Part shown: positions 25,364 to 33,951 of the stretch, in pieces
How positions within the stretch are numbered: position 1 is the stretch's first letter
Layout: each line of letters opens with the position of its first letter
Assembly: GCA_017617615.1 (NCBI GenBank)
Contig: JAFZVV010000009.1
Span: 1-64,000 of the forward strand
Length of the DNA stretch: 64,000 nt
From: Prevotella sp.
Lineage (GTDB): Bacteria; Bacteroidota; Bacteroidia; Bacteroidales; Bacteroidaceae
Direction: 5' to 3'
Made by a program: the position numbers and the translations under genes
The notes under the pieces: model-generated
The model's database searches: none
Told to the model about the DNA's origin: nothing
Seen by the model: only the letters and a program-made list of their open reading frames with translations

Positions 25364-26440
25364 ATGAGAAATACCTTTGGCAATCTCTTTACCCTCACTA
25401 CCTATGGCGAGAGCCATGGACCGGCAGTGGGCGGTGTGGTCGACGGCATGCCTGCCGGCGTGGAAGTGGACGTCGCATTCATCCAGCACGAACTCGACCG
25501 GCGTCGCCCAGGACAGAGCGACCTCACCACCGCGCGCAACGAAGCCGACCAAGTGGAACTGCTCAGCGGCGTGTTTGAAGGAAAGACCACCGGTGCCCCC
25601 ATCGGGTTCCTGGTGCGCAACACCAACCACCATTCTCAAGACTACGAGAGCCTGCGATGCGTATTCAGACCCTCGCATGCCGACTTCACATACCAGCAGA
25701 AATACGGAATACGTGACCATCGAGGAGGTGGCCGCACATCAGCGCGAACAACCATTAGCCGTTGTGTGGGAGGGGCATTCGCAAAACTCATGCTTCGAAA
25801 ACTGGGCATCAGCGTGCATGCCTACACATCACAAGTGGGCGACATCGAGCTCGACCGCGACTACCGTCGTTATGACCTAGAGGAAGCCGAACGCAACGCG
25901 GTGAGGTGTCCGGATGCGATGAAAGCCGAGGAGATGGCACGCCTGATAAGCGAGGTGAAGGCACAGGGTGACACCATCGGTGGCGTGATTACCTGTGTGG
26001 TGAGCGGTTGTCCCATAGGCATGGGTGAACCGGAGTTCGGCAAGTTGCACGCTGCCCTGGGTGGCGCGATGCTGAGCATCAATGCCGTGAAGGGATTCGA
26101 GTATGGCGAGGGATTTGCCAGTGCCTCATACCGTGGCAGCGAACTCAATGATGTGTTTGTATCGAAAGACGGTGTAGTGGGCACTGCGACCAACCACAGC
26201 GGCGGCATCCAGGGTGGGGTGAGCAACGGTGAGGACATCTATTTCCGTGTGGCCTTCAAGCCCGTACCTACCATTCTGGTGGAGCAAGCCACCGTGGACA
26301 TGGAAGGCAAGCCTGCCACCGTGAAGGCCCGTGGCCGTCACGACCCCTGCGTGTTGCCCCGTGCCGTCCCCGTCGTGGAAGCCATGGCAGCCATGGTAAT
26401 AGCCGACTATATCTTGTTGGACAAGACCATCAAGATATAG
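25364..26440 (+). CDS. aroC: Chorismate synthase
   Basis: Chorismate synthase makes chorismate from 5-enolpyruvylshikimate-3-phosphate, the last step of the shikimate pathway, with reduced FMN. The 358-residue protein opens with the signature [20 protein letters not shown] (residues 13-32) and has [11 protein letters not shown] (about 120), FMN-contact residues. The start at 25364 was chosen because it gives the standard [14 protein letters not shown]-terminus; an upstream in-frame ATG (25238) lies inside slyD and would add 42 meaningless residues. Length is normal. Confidence 0.95.
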   Translation: MRNTFGNLFTLTTYGESHGPAVGGVVDGMPAGVEVDVAFIQHELDRRRPGQSDLTTARNEADQVELLSGVFEGKTTGAPIGFLVRNTNHHSQDYESLRCVFRPSHADFTYQQKYGIRDHRGGGRTSARTTISRCVGGAFAKLMLRKLGISVHAYTSQVGDIELDRDYRRYDLEEAERNAVRCPDAMKAEEMARLISEVKAQGDTIGGVITCVVSGCPIGMGEPEFGKLHAALGGAMLSINAVKGFEYGEGFASASYRGSELNDVFVSKDGVVGTATNHSGGIQGGVSNGEDIYFRVAFKPVPTILVEQATVDMEGKPATVKARGRHDPCVLPRAVPVVEAMAAMVIADYILLDKTIKI

Positions 26441-26533
26441 CCGAATATCCAGGGTTGCGTTCCGAAAATGTTAAAATTTCCCAATCAGACAAAAAATCAT
26501 CTCAATTTATCTAATATTTCAAAAGAAATACTA

Positions 26534-26637
26534 TATATTTGCAGATGATTAGTTGGGGTTTGGGAAAATCCCCATTAATTTAGTTAAGTCTAGTTTAGTT
26601 TTTGTGTTGGTTGAGGGCAGCTATTCGCTGCCCTCAA
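26534..26637 (+). ncRNA. Possible small transcript or aroC 3' element
   Basis: A -7-like box TATATTTGC (26534-26542) is followed by about 65 bases with a short GGGG/CCCC pairing (26554-26573) and a strong 11-bp hairpin (TTGAGGGCAGC 26611-26621 with 26627-26637). No T-run follows the hairpin on either strand, and no -33 box is seen, so this may simply be a transcript end of aroC. The 26441-26725 gap between aroC and pyrD has no gene. Confidence 0.3.
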
Positions 26638-26725
26638 ATTATGATGTCCCAACCGGCCATCAGTTCCTCTTTCCTTTCAAGAGGGATGTTTGTTTCTGGA
26701 ATGGAAGCCTTGCCATTCAACCTGT

Positions 26726-27631
26726 TTATATCACCCCGATGATTTCCTTCACGCTCTTGCAGCCATGCGCGTCGAGCCAGGCATCGATGCCGTCGATGAT
26801 CTTCACCGTCACGGTGGGGTCGAGGAAATTCGCTGTGCCCACCTCGATGGCCGTAGCGCCTACCATGAGGAACTCGATGGCGTCGGTGGCGCAGGAGATG
26901 CCTCCCAGACCCACCACGGGGATTTTCACGGCCTTTGCCACCTGCGATACCATTCTCAGTGCCACGGGCTTCACTGCGGGACCGCTGAGTCCGCCTGTAC
27001 CGATGCTGAGCAACGACTGTCTCCTTTCGATATCCACAGCCATTCCCATGATGGTGTTGATGAGCGACACGCTGTCGGCTCCCTCGGCCTCGCATGCCCT
27101 GGCTATCTCAGCGATGTCGGTGACATTGGGCGACAGTTTGACGATGAGTGTCTTGTGGTAGCGCTGACGCACAGCCTTCACCACGGAAGCTGCGCCGTGT
27201 GTCGTCACGCCAAACGCCATCCCCCCCTGTCTGACATTTGGACAGGAGATGTTGAGTTCGATGGCAGGGATGCGCTCGAGCGCGTCTATCCGTGCGGCAC
27301 ACTCCGCATAGTCGTCGGTCGACGACCCGCTCACGTTGACAATCATATTGGTGTCGATATCCTTGATTTGCGGATAGATCTTTTCGCAGAAATAGTCGAC
27401 CCCCTTGTTTTGCAACCCCACGCAGTTGAGCATGCCGGAAGCCGTCTCGGCCATCCGCGGGTAGTCGTTTCCCTGACGTGGGTGCAGTGTCGTTCCCTTG
27501 ACGATGATGCCGCCCAGGCGTCGCAGGTCGATGAAATCGGAGAACTCGAGACCATAGCCAAAAGTGCCTGAAGCCGTCATTACGGGATTCTTCAGCGACA
27601 AGTCAGAAATATTTACATTTAGATTGGCCAT
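26726..27631 (-). CDS. pyrD: Dihydroorotate dehydrogenase, catalytic subunit (class 1B)
   Basis: PyrD oxidises dihydroorotate to orotate in pyrimidine synthesis with FMN. This 301-residue TIM-barrel protein has [15 protein letters not shown] at the N-terminus, [15 protein letters not shown] (about 130) and the C-terminal phosphate-binding [15 protein letters not shown]. The class 1B type is shown by its partner: pyrK overlaps its start by 13 bp (27619-27631). In this class electrons leave through PyrK to NAD+. The active-site base cysteine fits the NISCPNV segment. Confidence 0.93.
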   Translation of the reverse strand: MANLNVNISDLSLKNPVMTASGTFGYGLEFSDFIDLRRLGGIIVKGTTLHPRQGNDYPRMAETASGMLNCVGLQNKGVDYFCEKIYPQIKDIDTNMIVNVSGSSTDDYAECAARIDALERIPAIELNISCPNVRQGGMAFGVTTHGAASVVKAVRQRYHKTLIVKLSPNVTDIAEIARACEAEGADSVSLINTIMGMAVDIERRQSLLSIGTGGLSGPAVKPVALRMVSQVAKAVKIPVVGLGGISCATDAIEFLMVGATAIEVGTANFLDPTVTVKIIDGIDAWLDAHGCKSVKEIIGVI

Positions 27632-28398
27632 AACAATTGATTAATATTTAACACTGGTCCGTCAGTACACACGCACAGGTTTCCCTCGGTAGTATTCTCC
27701 ACGCAACAGAGACATGCTCCCAGTCCACAAGCCATCTTGTTTTCGAGCGACACCTCGCAGAAGATGCCGTTGTTTCGGGCATACTTGGCCACCGCCATCA
27801 TCATGGGTTTGGGCCCACACGTATAGATGCGGTCGTAGCGTTCGGTGGAAAGGATGGAATGTGAGGTGACGAAGCCCTTCTCGCCTGCCGAGCCGTCTTC
27901 GGTGGTGAGCAGCACCCTGCCTATCTGTTCGAAATACGACAGCTGCAAGAGGTCTTCCTTTCGGCGTGCACCCAGCAAGAACGTGGGCTGGCACCCCATT
28001 TTCCGCAGTCGGTCGCCGAGGAATAGCAGTGGTGCCACCCCCACTCCACCACCGACGAGCAAATATCGGCCCTTGGTGTCGGCAGGCAGGGAGAATCCGT
28101 TGCCCAGGGGTATTACGCAGTTGAGAAAATCGCCTCTTCGCAAGCTTGCCAAGCGGCAAGTGCCATCACCGACCATTGCGACCAACAGCCATACCTCATT
28201 GCGCTGTTCATCCACGAAATTGATGGAAATAGGGCGTCGCAGGAATGTCTTGGGTGAGCCGTCGACACGCAGTTCGGCGAATTGTCCCGGCATCATCTCC
28301 GGGAGCGTCGTGTCGTGGGTGAGTTTGATGAGCACATGTCGTTCACCGAGCTGTTCCACGGACACGACCTTCAGGTCTAACAGGTATTTCTTCATCAT
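27619..28398 (-). CDS. pyrK: Dihydroorotate dehydrogenase electron-transfer subunit
   Basis: PyrK carries FAD and a [2Fe-2S] cluster and passes electrons from PyrD to NAD+. The 259-residue protein has the FAD-binding [10 protein letters not shown] (about residue 53), the NAD-binding segment [17 protein letters not shown] (about 105-121) and a C-terminal cysteine cluster (CGLGACLCC, then CVC) for the iron-sulfur centre. It overlaps pyrD by 13 bp and is the first gene. The -7 box TAACTTTG at 28403-28410 sits only a few bases before the ATG (28398), so the mRNA may be nearly leaderless; Met2 (28395) is an alternative start. Confidence 0.92.
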   Translation of the reverse strand: MMKKYLLDLKVVSVEQLGERHVLIKLTHDTTLPEMMPGQFAELRVDGSPKTFLRRPISINFVDEQRNEVWLLVAMVGDGTCRLASLRRGDFLNCVIPLGNGFSLPADTKGRYLLVGGGVGVAPLLFLGDRLRKMGCQPTFLLGARRKEDLLQLSYFEQIGRVLLTTEDGSAGEKGFVTSHSILSTERYDRIYTCGPKPMMMAVAKYARNNGIFCEVSLENKMACGLGACLCCVENTTEGNLCVCTDGPVLNINQLLWPI

Positions 28399-28402
28399 GC
28401 CA

Positions 28403-28410
28403 CAAAGTTA
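28403..28410 (-). promoter_or_regulatory. -7 box of pyrK-pyrD
   Basis: TAACTTTG on the minus strand matches TAnnTTTG; the -33 box is poor. The start codon follows within 5 bp. Confidence 0.45.
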
Positions 28411-28614
28411 CTACAAACCAAGAGCAAAAAAGAAGGAAAAGCGATTTATTTTTCACATAAAAAATACGGGCACTCACCTTCAAGCGATGCCCGTAATCCG
28501 AAGAAATGTTATCCATTTTTGAAAACATCGACGTAAGAGGCTATATCACAAAGCCTACGCCCAATAAAATAATTGATTGATTGGAAATGTATATTAATAG
28601 AATATGTGTACTGT

Positions 28615-29055
28615 CTATGTTGGTTTCGGCACGAATGCCTCGTATGTATTGTCATCGTAGAACACCCTGATCTCGGTTATCTTCCGCTTCGAAGTGTCAA
28701 GTTTTTTCTGCCCTGCCACAATGTTTCCCTTGCCTGTCATGTCCAGTTCGACCTTCTTGGCCTTGCTGTCCTTGTATTCTTCATTGCCCCCCTGTGGGGT
28801 AGGAGACAGGGCATCCTGCGCGTTCCCGTTGACGCTTTGTGTCTCACTGACATACATCGAACCTTCTCCGAAAAGCAACCAGGCGAGGCTGATTGTAGGT
28901 ATCTTCTTGCGTATGGCTTCCACCTGCTTGATGGTGGGCTTTGTACGTCCGGTAAATATTCCGCTCAACACCGAGGATGATATTCCGGTGAACTGGGAGA
29001 AGGCCTGCTGGGTCATGTGTTGTGACTCCATGATGAGTTTTATTCTATCTTTCAT
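28615..29055 (-). CDS. XRE-type helix-turn-helix regulator
   Basis: A 146-residue protein whose N-terminal 60 residues form a lambda-repressor-like HTH (MTQQAFSQFTGISSSVLSGI, recognition region SSSVLSGIFTGRTKPT). The middle (about 70-110) is polar and probably disordered; the C-terminus (ITEIRVFYDDNTYEAFVPK) may be a small beta-element for self-association. The target is not known, but a dyad (29104-29119) that exactly covers its own -7 box suggests self-repression. No adjacent partner gene lies downstream on the same strand, and an AT-rich region with similar dyads lies upstream. Confidence 0.8.
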   Translation of the reverse strand: MKDRIKLIMESQHMTQQAFSQFTGISSSVLSGIFTGRTKPTIKQVEAIRKKIPTISLAWLLFGEGSMYVSETQSVNGNAQDALSPTPQGGNEEYKDSKAKKVELDMTGKGNIVAGQKKLDTSKRKITEIRVFYDDNTYEAFVPKPT

Positions 29056-29103
29056 ACGAGAAGATACATGTTTTTCGCCTTGTTTTGGCAGATATCACTA
29101 AGA

Positions 29104-29140
29104 TTTTACAAAGGTAAAACCTTTTTTTGAATTTTGCAAA
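29104..29140 (-). promoter_or_regulatory. Promoter with overlapping operator for the XRE gene
   Basis: On the minus strand TTTG (29137-29140), 20 bp, TACCTTTG (29109-29116) is a full promoter. The perfect dyad TTTTACAAAGGTAAAA (29104-29119) covers the -7 box completely, so a protein bound there would block transcription. Confidence 0.7.
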
Positions 29141-29761
29141 CTTTTTAAGTAAAAATTTCAATTATGTGAATTAACAATTTCAAATCCGACTTTTTCAATA
29201 ATTCGCATTTTCGAAGCGTATTTGCGGTTTACAATTGTAAAATCCACATTCCTGGCATAAATCCTTTACAAGTGAAAAGTTGAACGTAAATATACAAAAT
29301 ATTGGGTTTAAATCTATTATATAGCGTTACATCCCGCATTTTAATACATTTTCACTAAAAAGCAGGCTTTTAGGCTATCCATAGAATAAAATTCGTTGAA
29401 TATACTATTGTAAGATACTGAGTTTTAGTGCATTATCCTTGAATATACACTTTGTATAAATATTCATTCGATTTTTCGAATGCCTGATATTCACATTTGT
29501 GAATTGCTTTACATTCATGTTTGTTGATTTACATTTGAAAACAACAATTTTGAATTTTGAATTTTAATTTGTTGATTTTGGTGTTTGAAATTCGAATATA
29601 TAAATGTTAAATATTGCTAACACAGTGGCTGACATAGTCAAAATTCTTCATTTTAGCTTGTTTTTTGCATTTTGTTGACGAGAGGCCTGATTTCTTCTGA
29701 AAAATGGAGTATTGAAGGGCAGAAAATGGCGGAATTCGTTGTTTTCTTGTGTTTTAAGCCC

Positions 29762-29789
29762 AAAAAACGCCCCATGGAGATGGAGCGTT
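29762..29789 (-). terminator. Terminator of holA
   Basis: On the minus strand AACGCTCCAT/ATGGGGCGTT (29780-29789 with 29766-29775) forms a hairpin followed by TTTTTT (29767-29762). Confidence 0.75.
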
Positions 29790-29821
29790 CTAGGTTTCCG
29801 AGAGGCTATTTTTGCTGTTTT

Positions 29822-30832
29822 TCAGTGCAGGATGAAGAAGACGAGCTCTTTCAGCAGGTCGCCAGGCGTGGTATTGGGGTTGTCTATTCCCTTACTTTTT
29901 GCGTCGGTGACTCTGATTTGGTGTATGATTTGCATTGTCTTCAATCCACCGTACTTATCTTTTGCCACGAGATAGTCTTTTGTTGGATAGGTAGACTTGA
30001 AGTTGAGCGCTGCTGCCACTCCCCTCTCGCTCTTGTCGGCGGTATAGTGTACGATCATCAGGTTCTGGAAAAAACTGAAGAGTCCGGGCAGGAAGGCATA
30101 GAGAGAAGCCGTCTTGGGATTGCTGTCAATATATTTTACTATCCTGTTTGCCTTGAGAACATCCTTTCTGACGATGGCGTCGCGCAGTTCGAAGAAGTTG
30201 TAGTCCTTGCTGATGCCTATTTTGCTCTCCACGATTTCCGGTGTCACCTTTCTGGCGTCATTGATGCCGATGAGTGTCTTGTCGAGTTCGGAGGCCAGTC
30301 GGGCGAGGTCATTACCCACGGCATCGGCAACCATTTGCTTCGCTTTGGGTTCGATGGTGGCGTTTTTCTCTTTCAGGTAGTTCTCGATGAATGCCGGTAT
30401 GGTCCAGTCTTTTATTTTCACGCTATTGAAGACGACCCCGTTCACGGCAGCCTCTTTCATGAATGTCAGTCTCGCGCTGAGTTTTCCCTTGTAGCTGATA
30501 ACGAGGATGGTCGTGGGAGATGGTTTTTCGAAATAGTTTTTCAGTTTTTCCCATCCCTTCATGTTTTGCGCCTCTTTCACGATGACCACCTGGTATTGCG
30601 CCATCATCGGGAACCGTCTGGCCATGTCAGCGATTTGCGCAGCGTTGGTGTCGATGCCATAGACCACGGTTTGGTTGAAGTCTCTCTCTTCGGGTGCGAG
30701 TACGTTGTTTTCCAGGAACTGTGTCACCTTATCTATAAAATAAGGTTCTTCTCCCATGAGGAAATACACGGGTTTGAATTTCCTCTGGCCGAGGTCGGCC
30801 ATCAGCGTCTCGTAAGTGATTTTCTCTGCCAT
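29822..30832 (-). CDS. holA: DNA polymerase III delta subunit
   Basis: HolA opens the sliding clamp as part of the clamp loader. The 336-residue protein matches the family in length and layout: an N-terminal AAA-like fold opening with YETLMADLGQRKFKPVYFLMGEEPYFIDK, a middle domain with LARLASELDKTL and a C-terminal helical collar (ELRDAIVRKDVLKANRIVKYI). As usual for delta, the Walker motif is not intact. Its promoter shares a palindrome with that of the divergent gene at 30970. Confidence 0.92.
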   Translation of the reverse strand: MAEKITYETLMADLGQRKFKPVYFLMGEEPYFIDKVTQFLENNVLAPEERDFNQTVVYGIDTNAAQIADMARRFPMMAQYQVVIVKEAQNMKGWEKLKNYFEKPSPTTILVISYKGKLSARLTFMKEAAVNGVVFNSVKIKDWTIPAFIENYLKEKNATIEPKAKQMVADAVGNDLARLASELDKTLIGINDARKVTPEIVESKIGISKDYNFFELRDAIVRKDVLKANRIVKYIDSNPKTASLYAFLPGLFSFFQNLMIVHYTADKSERGVAAALNFKSTYPTKDYLVAKDKYGGLKTMQIIHQIRVTDAKSKGIDNPNTTPGDLLKELVFFILH

Positions 30833-30900
30833 AATGAGCGGGTCGTGATATTAATCTTGCACAAAAAGGGTAAAACCTCCCCGAAATGCGCATGTTTTTT

Positions 30901-30942
30901 ATTATCTTTGCAAAGATAATGAAAGTCGAGGGCAGAACAAAA
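30901..30942. promoter_or_regulatory. Divergent promoters sharing a 20-bp palindrome
   Basis: ATTATCTTTGCAAAGATAAT (30901-30920) is a perfect palindrome that contains a -7 box (TATCTTTG) on both strands. The minus-strand promoter for holA is complete (TTTTG at 30938-30942, 19 bp). The plus-strand one lacks a clear -33 box. Confidence 0.7.
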
Positions 30943-30969
30943 TGAACTTGCGTTTTTTTGAATAATACG

Positions 30970-31428
30970 ATGGCAGACCTGAATCTCCCGCCTTTTGACA
31001 TCAGGATCATGGAGCGTGGCGGCAAGCGCGTGGTTTTCGACTCCCTTCGCCGCCGTTATGTGTCGCTCACTCCCGAGGAGTGGGTACGCCAGCATTTTGT
31101 CAACTACCTGACCGCCCATCTTGGCTATCCCCCGTCGTTGCTTGCCAACGAGGTGGAGTTGCAAGTTGGGCAGAAGCGTCTTCGCTGCGATACCATTGTC
31201 TATGGCAAACAAGCCGAGCCATTGATGATTGTGGAGTACAAGGCTCCCCGAATATCCATCACCCAGGAGGTGTTCGACCAGATATCCGTCTACAACCTAT
31301 TATTGCACGTCGACTATCTGTTGGTTAGCAATGGCATGCAGCACTATTGTTGCAAGATGGACTATGAGCATCAAAAATATTTATTTTTGGAAGACATTCC
31401 ATTATACGAAAACATTTTACAAAAGTAG
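30970..31428 (+). CDS. Stand-alone type I restriction R-subunit N-terminal-like protein (PD-(D/E)xK fold)
   Basis: This 152-residue protein matches the HSDR_N_2 domain, which in type I restriction enzymes is the nuclease part. The probable active-site residues are in DTIVYGKQAEPLMIVEYKAP (Asp, then Glu-x-Lys). Here the domain stands alone, with no helicase, methylase or specificity gene nearby, so it is not a working restriction system. Many Bacteroidota have such a protein near holA; its role is unknown. The ATG at 30970 gives the family's usual start, MADLNLPPFDIRI. The next gene is 24 bp downstream. Confidence 0.78.
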   Translation: MADLNLPPFDIRIMERGGKRVVFDSLRRRYVSLTPEEWVRQHFVNYLTAHLGYPPSLLANEVELQVGQKRLRCDTIVYGKQAEPLMIVEYKAPRISITQEVFDQISVYNLLLHVDYLLVSNGMQHYCCKMDYEHQKYLFLEDIPLYENILQK

Positions 31429-31452
31429 CATTTGACAAACAAAGGATAAGAC

Positions 31453-32256
31453 ATGGGAATTTTCAAATGGATAGGCGGAGCCCTTGGTTTCATGGTCGCT
31501 CCCCCACTCGGTGCCTTTTTGGGTTATTTCCTTGGCAGCATCATTGATGGTCTCATCGATGGCAACGAATCCTCGTCGTATCAGTCTCAGGACTATTACC
31601 GCCAGGACAATACCGACAGTGGTTTTGACACGGGCCGTCGCAACAGTTTTCTTTTTTCCCTGTTGGTTTTGGCCTCATATATCATCCGTGCCGATGGCAA
31701 GGTGATGCATTCGGAGATGGAATATGTGCGCAGGTTCCTCCGTGTGAATTTCGGTGAGGTGGCGGTGGAGCAAGGCAACCAGATTATCCTCCGCTTGTTG
31801 GAAGAGCAGAAGAAGACGTCGGCGTTTGCCTATCAGCAGCGTATCCGTCAGGTATGCCAGCAGATTGCCGGCGCGCTGAGTTACAGCGAGCGCTTACAGT
31901 TGCTCAACTTCCTGGTAGACCTGGCGAAGTCCGACGGCAGTGTCCCACAGTCGGAACTCAGTGCCCTTTATGAGATTGCCCAGAACATGGGCTTGTCACG
32001 CAGCGATGTCGACACGATGGTGAACCTGGAGCGCGGAAGCAGTTCTGAGGGCACCCTGGAGGATGCCTACAAGGTGCTGGGCGTGTCGCCCACGGCCACC
32101 GACGACGAGGTGAAGAAAGCCTACCGCAAGTTGGCCCTTGAGCACCATCCCGACCGTGTCTCTGCCCTTGGTGACGATGTGCGCAAGGCTGCCGAGAAGA
32201 AGTTCCAGGAAATTAATGCGGCGAAGGAGAAGGTTTACAAGGCAAGAGGACTATGA
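31453..32256 (+). CDS. TerB/DnaJ-domain co-chaperone (DjlA-like)
   Basis: A 267-residue protein with a glycine-rich membrane segment (about 8-33, [20 protein letters not shown]), a TerB-like helical domain (about 60-175, [19 protein letters not shown] and [12 protein letters not shown]) and a C-terminal J domain (about 203-265) with the invariant HPD in LEHHPDRV. The J domain should stimulate a DnaK-type ATPase. Layout and length are as in DjlA. It follows the HSDR_N_2-like gene by 24 bp and ends before a terminator at 32316. Confidence 0.85.
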   Translation: MGIFKWIGGALGFMVAPPLGAFLGYFLGSIIDGLIDGNESSSYQSQDYYRQDNTDSGFDTGRRNSFLFSLLVLASYIIRADGKVMHSEMEYVRRFLRVNFGEVAVEQGNQIILRLLEEQKKTSAFAYQQRIRQVCQQIAGALSYSERLQLLNFLVDLAKSDGSVPQSELSALYEIAQNMGLSRSDVDTMVNLERGSSSEGTLEDAYKVLGVSPTATDDEVKKAYRKLALEHHPDRVSALGDDVRKAAEKKFQEINAAKEKVYKARGL

Positions 32257-32315
32257 GGTTGGAGATGCATCCTTCTTTTATACCTACATATAACAGTTTG
32301 GCAGATACCAAAACG

Positions 32316-32344
32316 AGCAGAGGCGCCTGATGGGCGCCTCTGCT
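32316..32344. terminator. Hairpin between two convergent genes
   Basis: A 12-bp stem AGCAGAGGCGCC (32316-32327) with 32333-32344 lies between the djlA-like and aldA genes. There is no long T-run, so it may be only weakly terminating. Confidence 0.6.
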
Positions 32345-32368
32345 GTTATCGTACGATATGCCGTAAGT

Positions 32369-33808
32369 TTACTCATAGTGCGTGTCGAGGTATACCACCT
32401 TGGTGACGAGGTATTCTTCCACGCCATGTTTTCCGTCGGCGCCACCGATTCCGCTCTTCTTCATTCCTGCATGGAATCCCTGCATGGCCTCGAAATGCTC
32501 GCGGTTGATGTACACCTCGCCGAACTCCAGTTCCCTGCACACCTTGGCAGCGGTGTCGATGCTCTTGGTGTATACCGACGATGCCAGTCCGTATTCCACG
32601 TCGTTGGCCCATGCAATGACCTGGTCGATGTCCTCGAACTCGATGAGCGGAATTACCGGTCCGAAGGTTTCCTCATGCACGATGTCGAAGTCTTGCTTCA
32701 CGTCGTCGAGCACGGTAGCGGCATAGAAGTATCCCTTCTCCCCCACTCTGTTTCCTCCGCAGAGCAGTTTGGCTCCCTGTTTGATGGCGTTGGCGACCTT
32801 TGCCTCCACGCTCTCGAGTGCGCGTTGCTCCACGAGTGGTCCCATGTCGACACCGTCGTCGGCACAGGGGTCACCCACCTTCACAGCCTTCATCTTCTCT
32901 ACGAGCAGGTCGGTGAATGCCTTTTTGATGTCCTTATGCACATACACGCGTTCGGCGTTGTTGCATATCTGTCCGTTGTTTCCGATTCTTGAATCCACCA
33001 CCCATTGTGCGGCAGCCTCGAGGTCGGCATCGGGGAACACGATGGCGGGTGCCTTTCCGCCCAGTTCGAGCGACACCTTGGTGATGTTTCCGGCGGCAGC
33101 CTTCATGATGCTCTCGCCTGCCCCCACGCTACCGGTGACGCTGACGATACCGATCTTCGGGCTTGCAGCCAGTGCGTTGCCCACCACCGAACCTTTTCCG
33201 GTGATGACATTGAAGACGCCTGCGGGCAGTCCGGTTTCATCTACCACCTTGGCGAACTCGCAACAGTTCTCTGGCGTGAGTTGCGATGGTTTGATGACGA
33301 TGGTACATCCCGTGATGAGTGCCGCGCCTGCCTTACGTGCGATGAGGAAGAACGGGAAGTTCCATGGCAGAATTCCTGCTACCACACCTATTGGCTCCTT
33401 GAAGAGCATGATATTCTCGCCCCGTCTGTCGCTGGGGATGATTTCGCCCTCGATGGCGCGTGCGAAGGTAGCCATATAGTCGAAGTAGTCGGCGGTGACA
33501 GCCACCTCTACGGTAGCCCATGTGCGTGTCTTTCCCTGTTCACGCATGATGATGTCGACGAACTCGTCCTGTCTTTTCCTGATGCCGTCGGCCATTTTCT
33601 TCAGGTATGCCGCCCGCTCGATGGCAGGTGTCTTTGCCCAGCTTTTCTGTGCAGCCTTTGCTGCGTCGAGTGCCTCATCCACCTCTTCCACGGTGCCTTC
33701 TGGCTGTCGGCTGATTACTTCTTCGGTTGATGGATTAAGCACATTAATCCATTTGCCCGACTTACTTTCAACGAATTTTCCGTTGATGTACATTTTAAGG
33801 TCTTTCAT
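32369..33808 (-). CDS. aldA: Aldehyde dehydrogenase (lactaldehyde/glycolaldehyde type)
   Basis: An NAD-dependent aldehyde dehydrogenase, 479 residues, the same length as E. coli AldA. The catalytic cysteine is Cys282 in GQICNNAERV, and the general-base glutamate lies in LELGGKAPAIVF. The C-terminus (REHFEAMQGFHAG..KSGIGGADGKHGVEEYL) is very close to AldA of E. coli, which oxidises L-lactaldehyde from fucose and rhamnose and also glycolaldehyde. No fucose or rhamnose gene is adjacent. A -7 box lies at 33880-33887. Confidence 0.87.
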   Translation of the reverse strand: MKDLKMYINGKFVESKSGKWINVLNPSTEEVISRQPEGTVEEVDEALDAAKAAQKSWAKTPAIERAAYLKKMADGIRKRQDEFVDIIMREQGKTRTWATVEVAVTADYFDYMATFARAIEGEIIPSDRRGENIMLFKEPIGVVAGILPWNFPFFLIARKAGAALITGCTIVIKPSQLTPENCCEFAKVVDETGLPAGVFNVITGKGSVVGNALAASPKIGIVSVTGSVGAGESIMKAAAGNITKVSLELGGKAPAIVFPDADLEAAAQWVVDSRIGNNGQICNNAERVYVHKDIKKAFTDLLVEKMKAVKVGDPCADDGVDMGPLVEQRALESVEAKVANAIKQGAKLLCGGNRVGEKGYFYAATVLDDVKQDFDIVHEETFGPVIPLIEFEDIDQVIAWANDVEYGLASSVYTKSIDTAAKVCRELEFGEVYINREHFEAMQGFHAGMKKSGIGGADGKHGVEEYLVTKVVYLDTHYE

Positions 33809-33879
33809 AAATTTGATTGTTTTAGTTAGTAAATTATGATATTACTGGTTTCTTTTCACCTTGACTTTGTTTTTCAGCA

Positions 33880-33887
33880 CAAAAATA
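33880..33887 (-). promoter_or_regulatory. -7 box of aldA
   Basis: TATTTTTG on the minus strand, about 70 bp before the ATG at 33808. Confidence 0.5.
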
Positions 33888-33892
33888 GGAAA

Positions 33893-33926
33893 AAAAAATC
33901 ATAATCCGCATGGATTATGATTTTTT
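33893..33926. terminator. Bidirectional terminator after the zinc-ribbon gene
   Basis: A 15-bp inverted repeat (33893-33907 with 33912-33926) carries A- and T-runs at its ends, so it can act on both strands. It ends the nif3/zinc-ribbon transcript. Confidence 0.8.
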
Positions 33927-33951
33927 AATCGTTTTTTACGTTTTCGGTATT

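Larger units (their letters stand above)
29056..29821. other. AT-rich non-coding region with repeated dyads
   Basis: This 766-bp stretch has no believable gene and is far richer in A/T than its neighbours. Besides the promoter above it holds more copies of a 14-bp dyad close to TTTACAATTGTAAA: 29228-29241 (perfect), 29265-29278, 29490-29503 (TTCACATTTGTGAA) and 29528-29541. Its left end is the XRE promoter and its right end the holA terminator. It may be a regulatory hub or a decayed insertion; nothing else is seen. Confidence 0.55.

Noticed and set aside
29056..29821. Prophage or integrated element around the XRE gene
   Set aside because: No integrase, structural gene, att-like direct repeat or flanking tRNA is visible; only low GC and the lone regulator hint at it.
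29672..30919. Long plus-strand open frame opposite holA
   Set aside because: The minus strand encodes a full-length, recognisable HolA with its own promoter and terminator; the plus frame shows no known motif.
30970..31428. Restriction-modification or defence island
   Set aside because: Only the lone HSDR_N_2-like domain is present; there is no methylase, specificity subunit, helicase or other defence gene near it.
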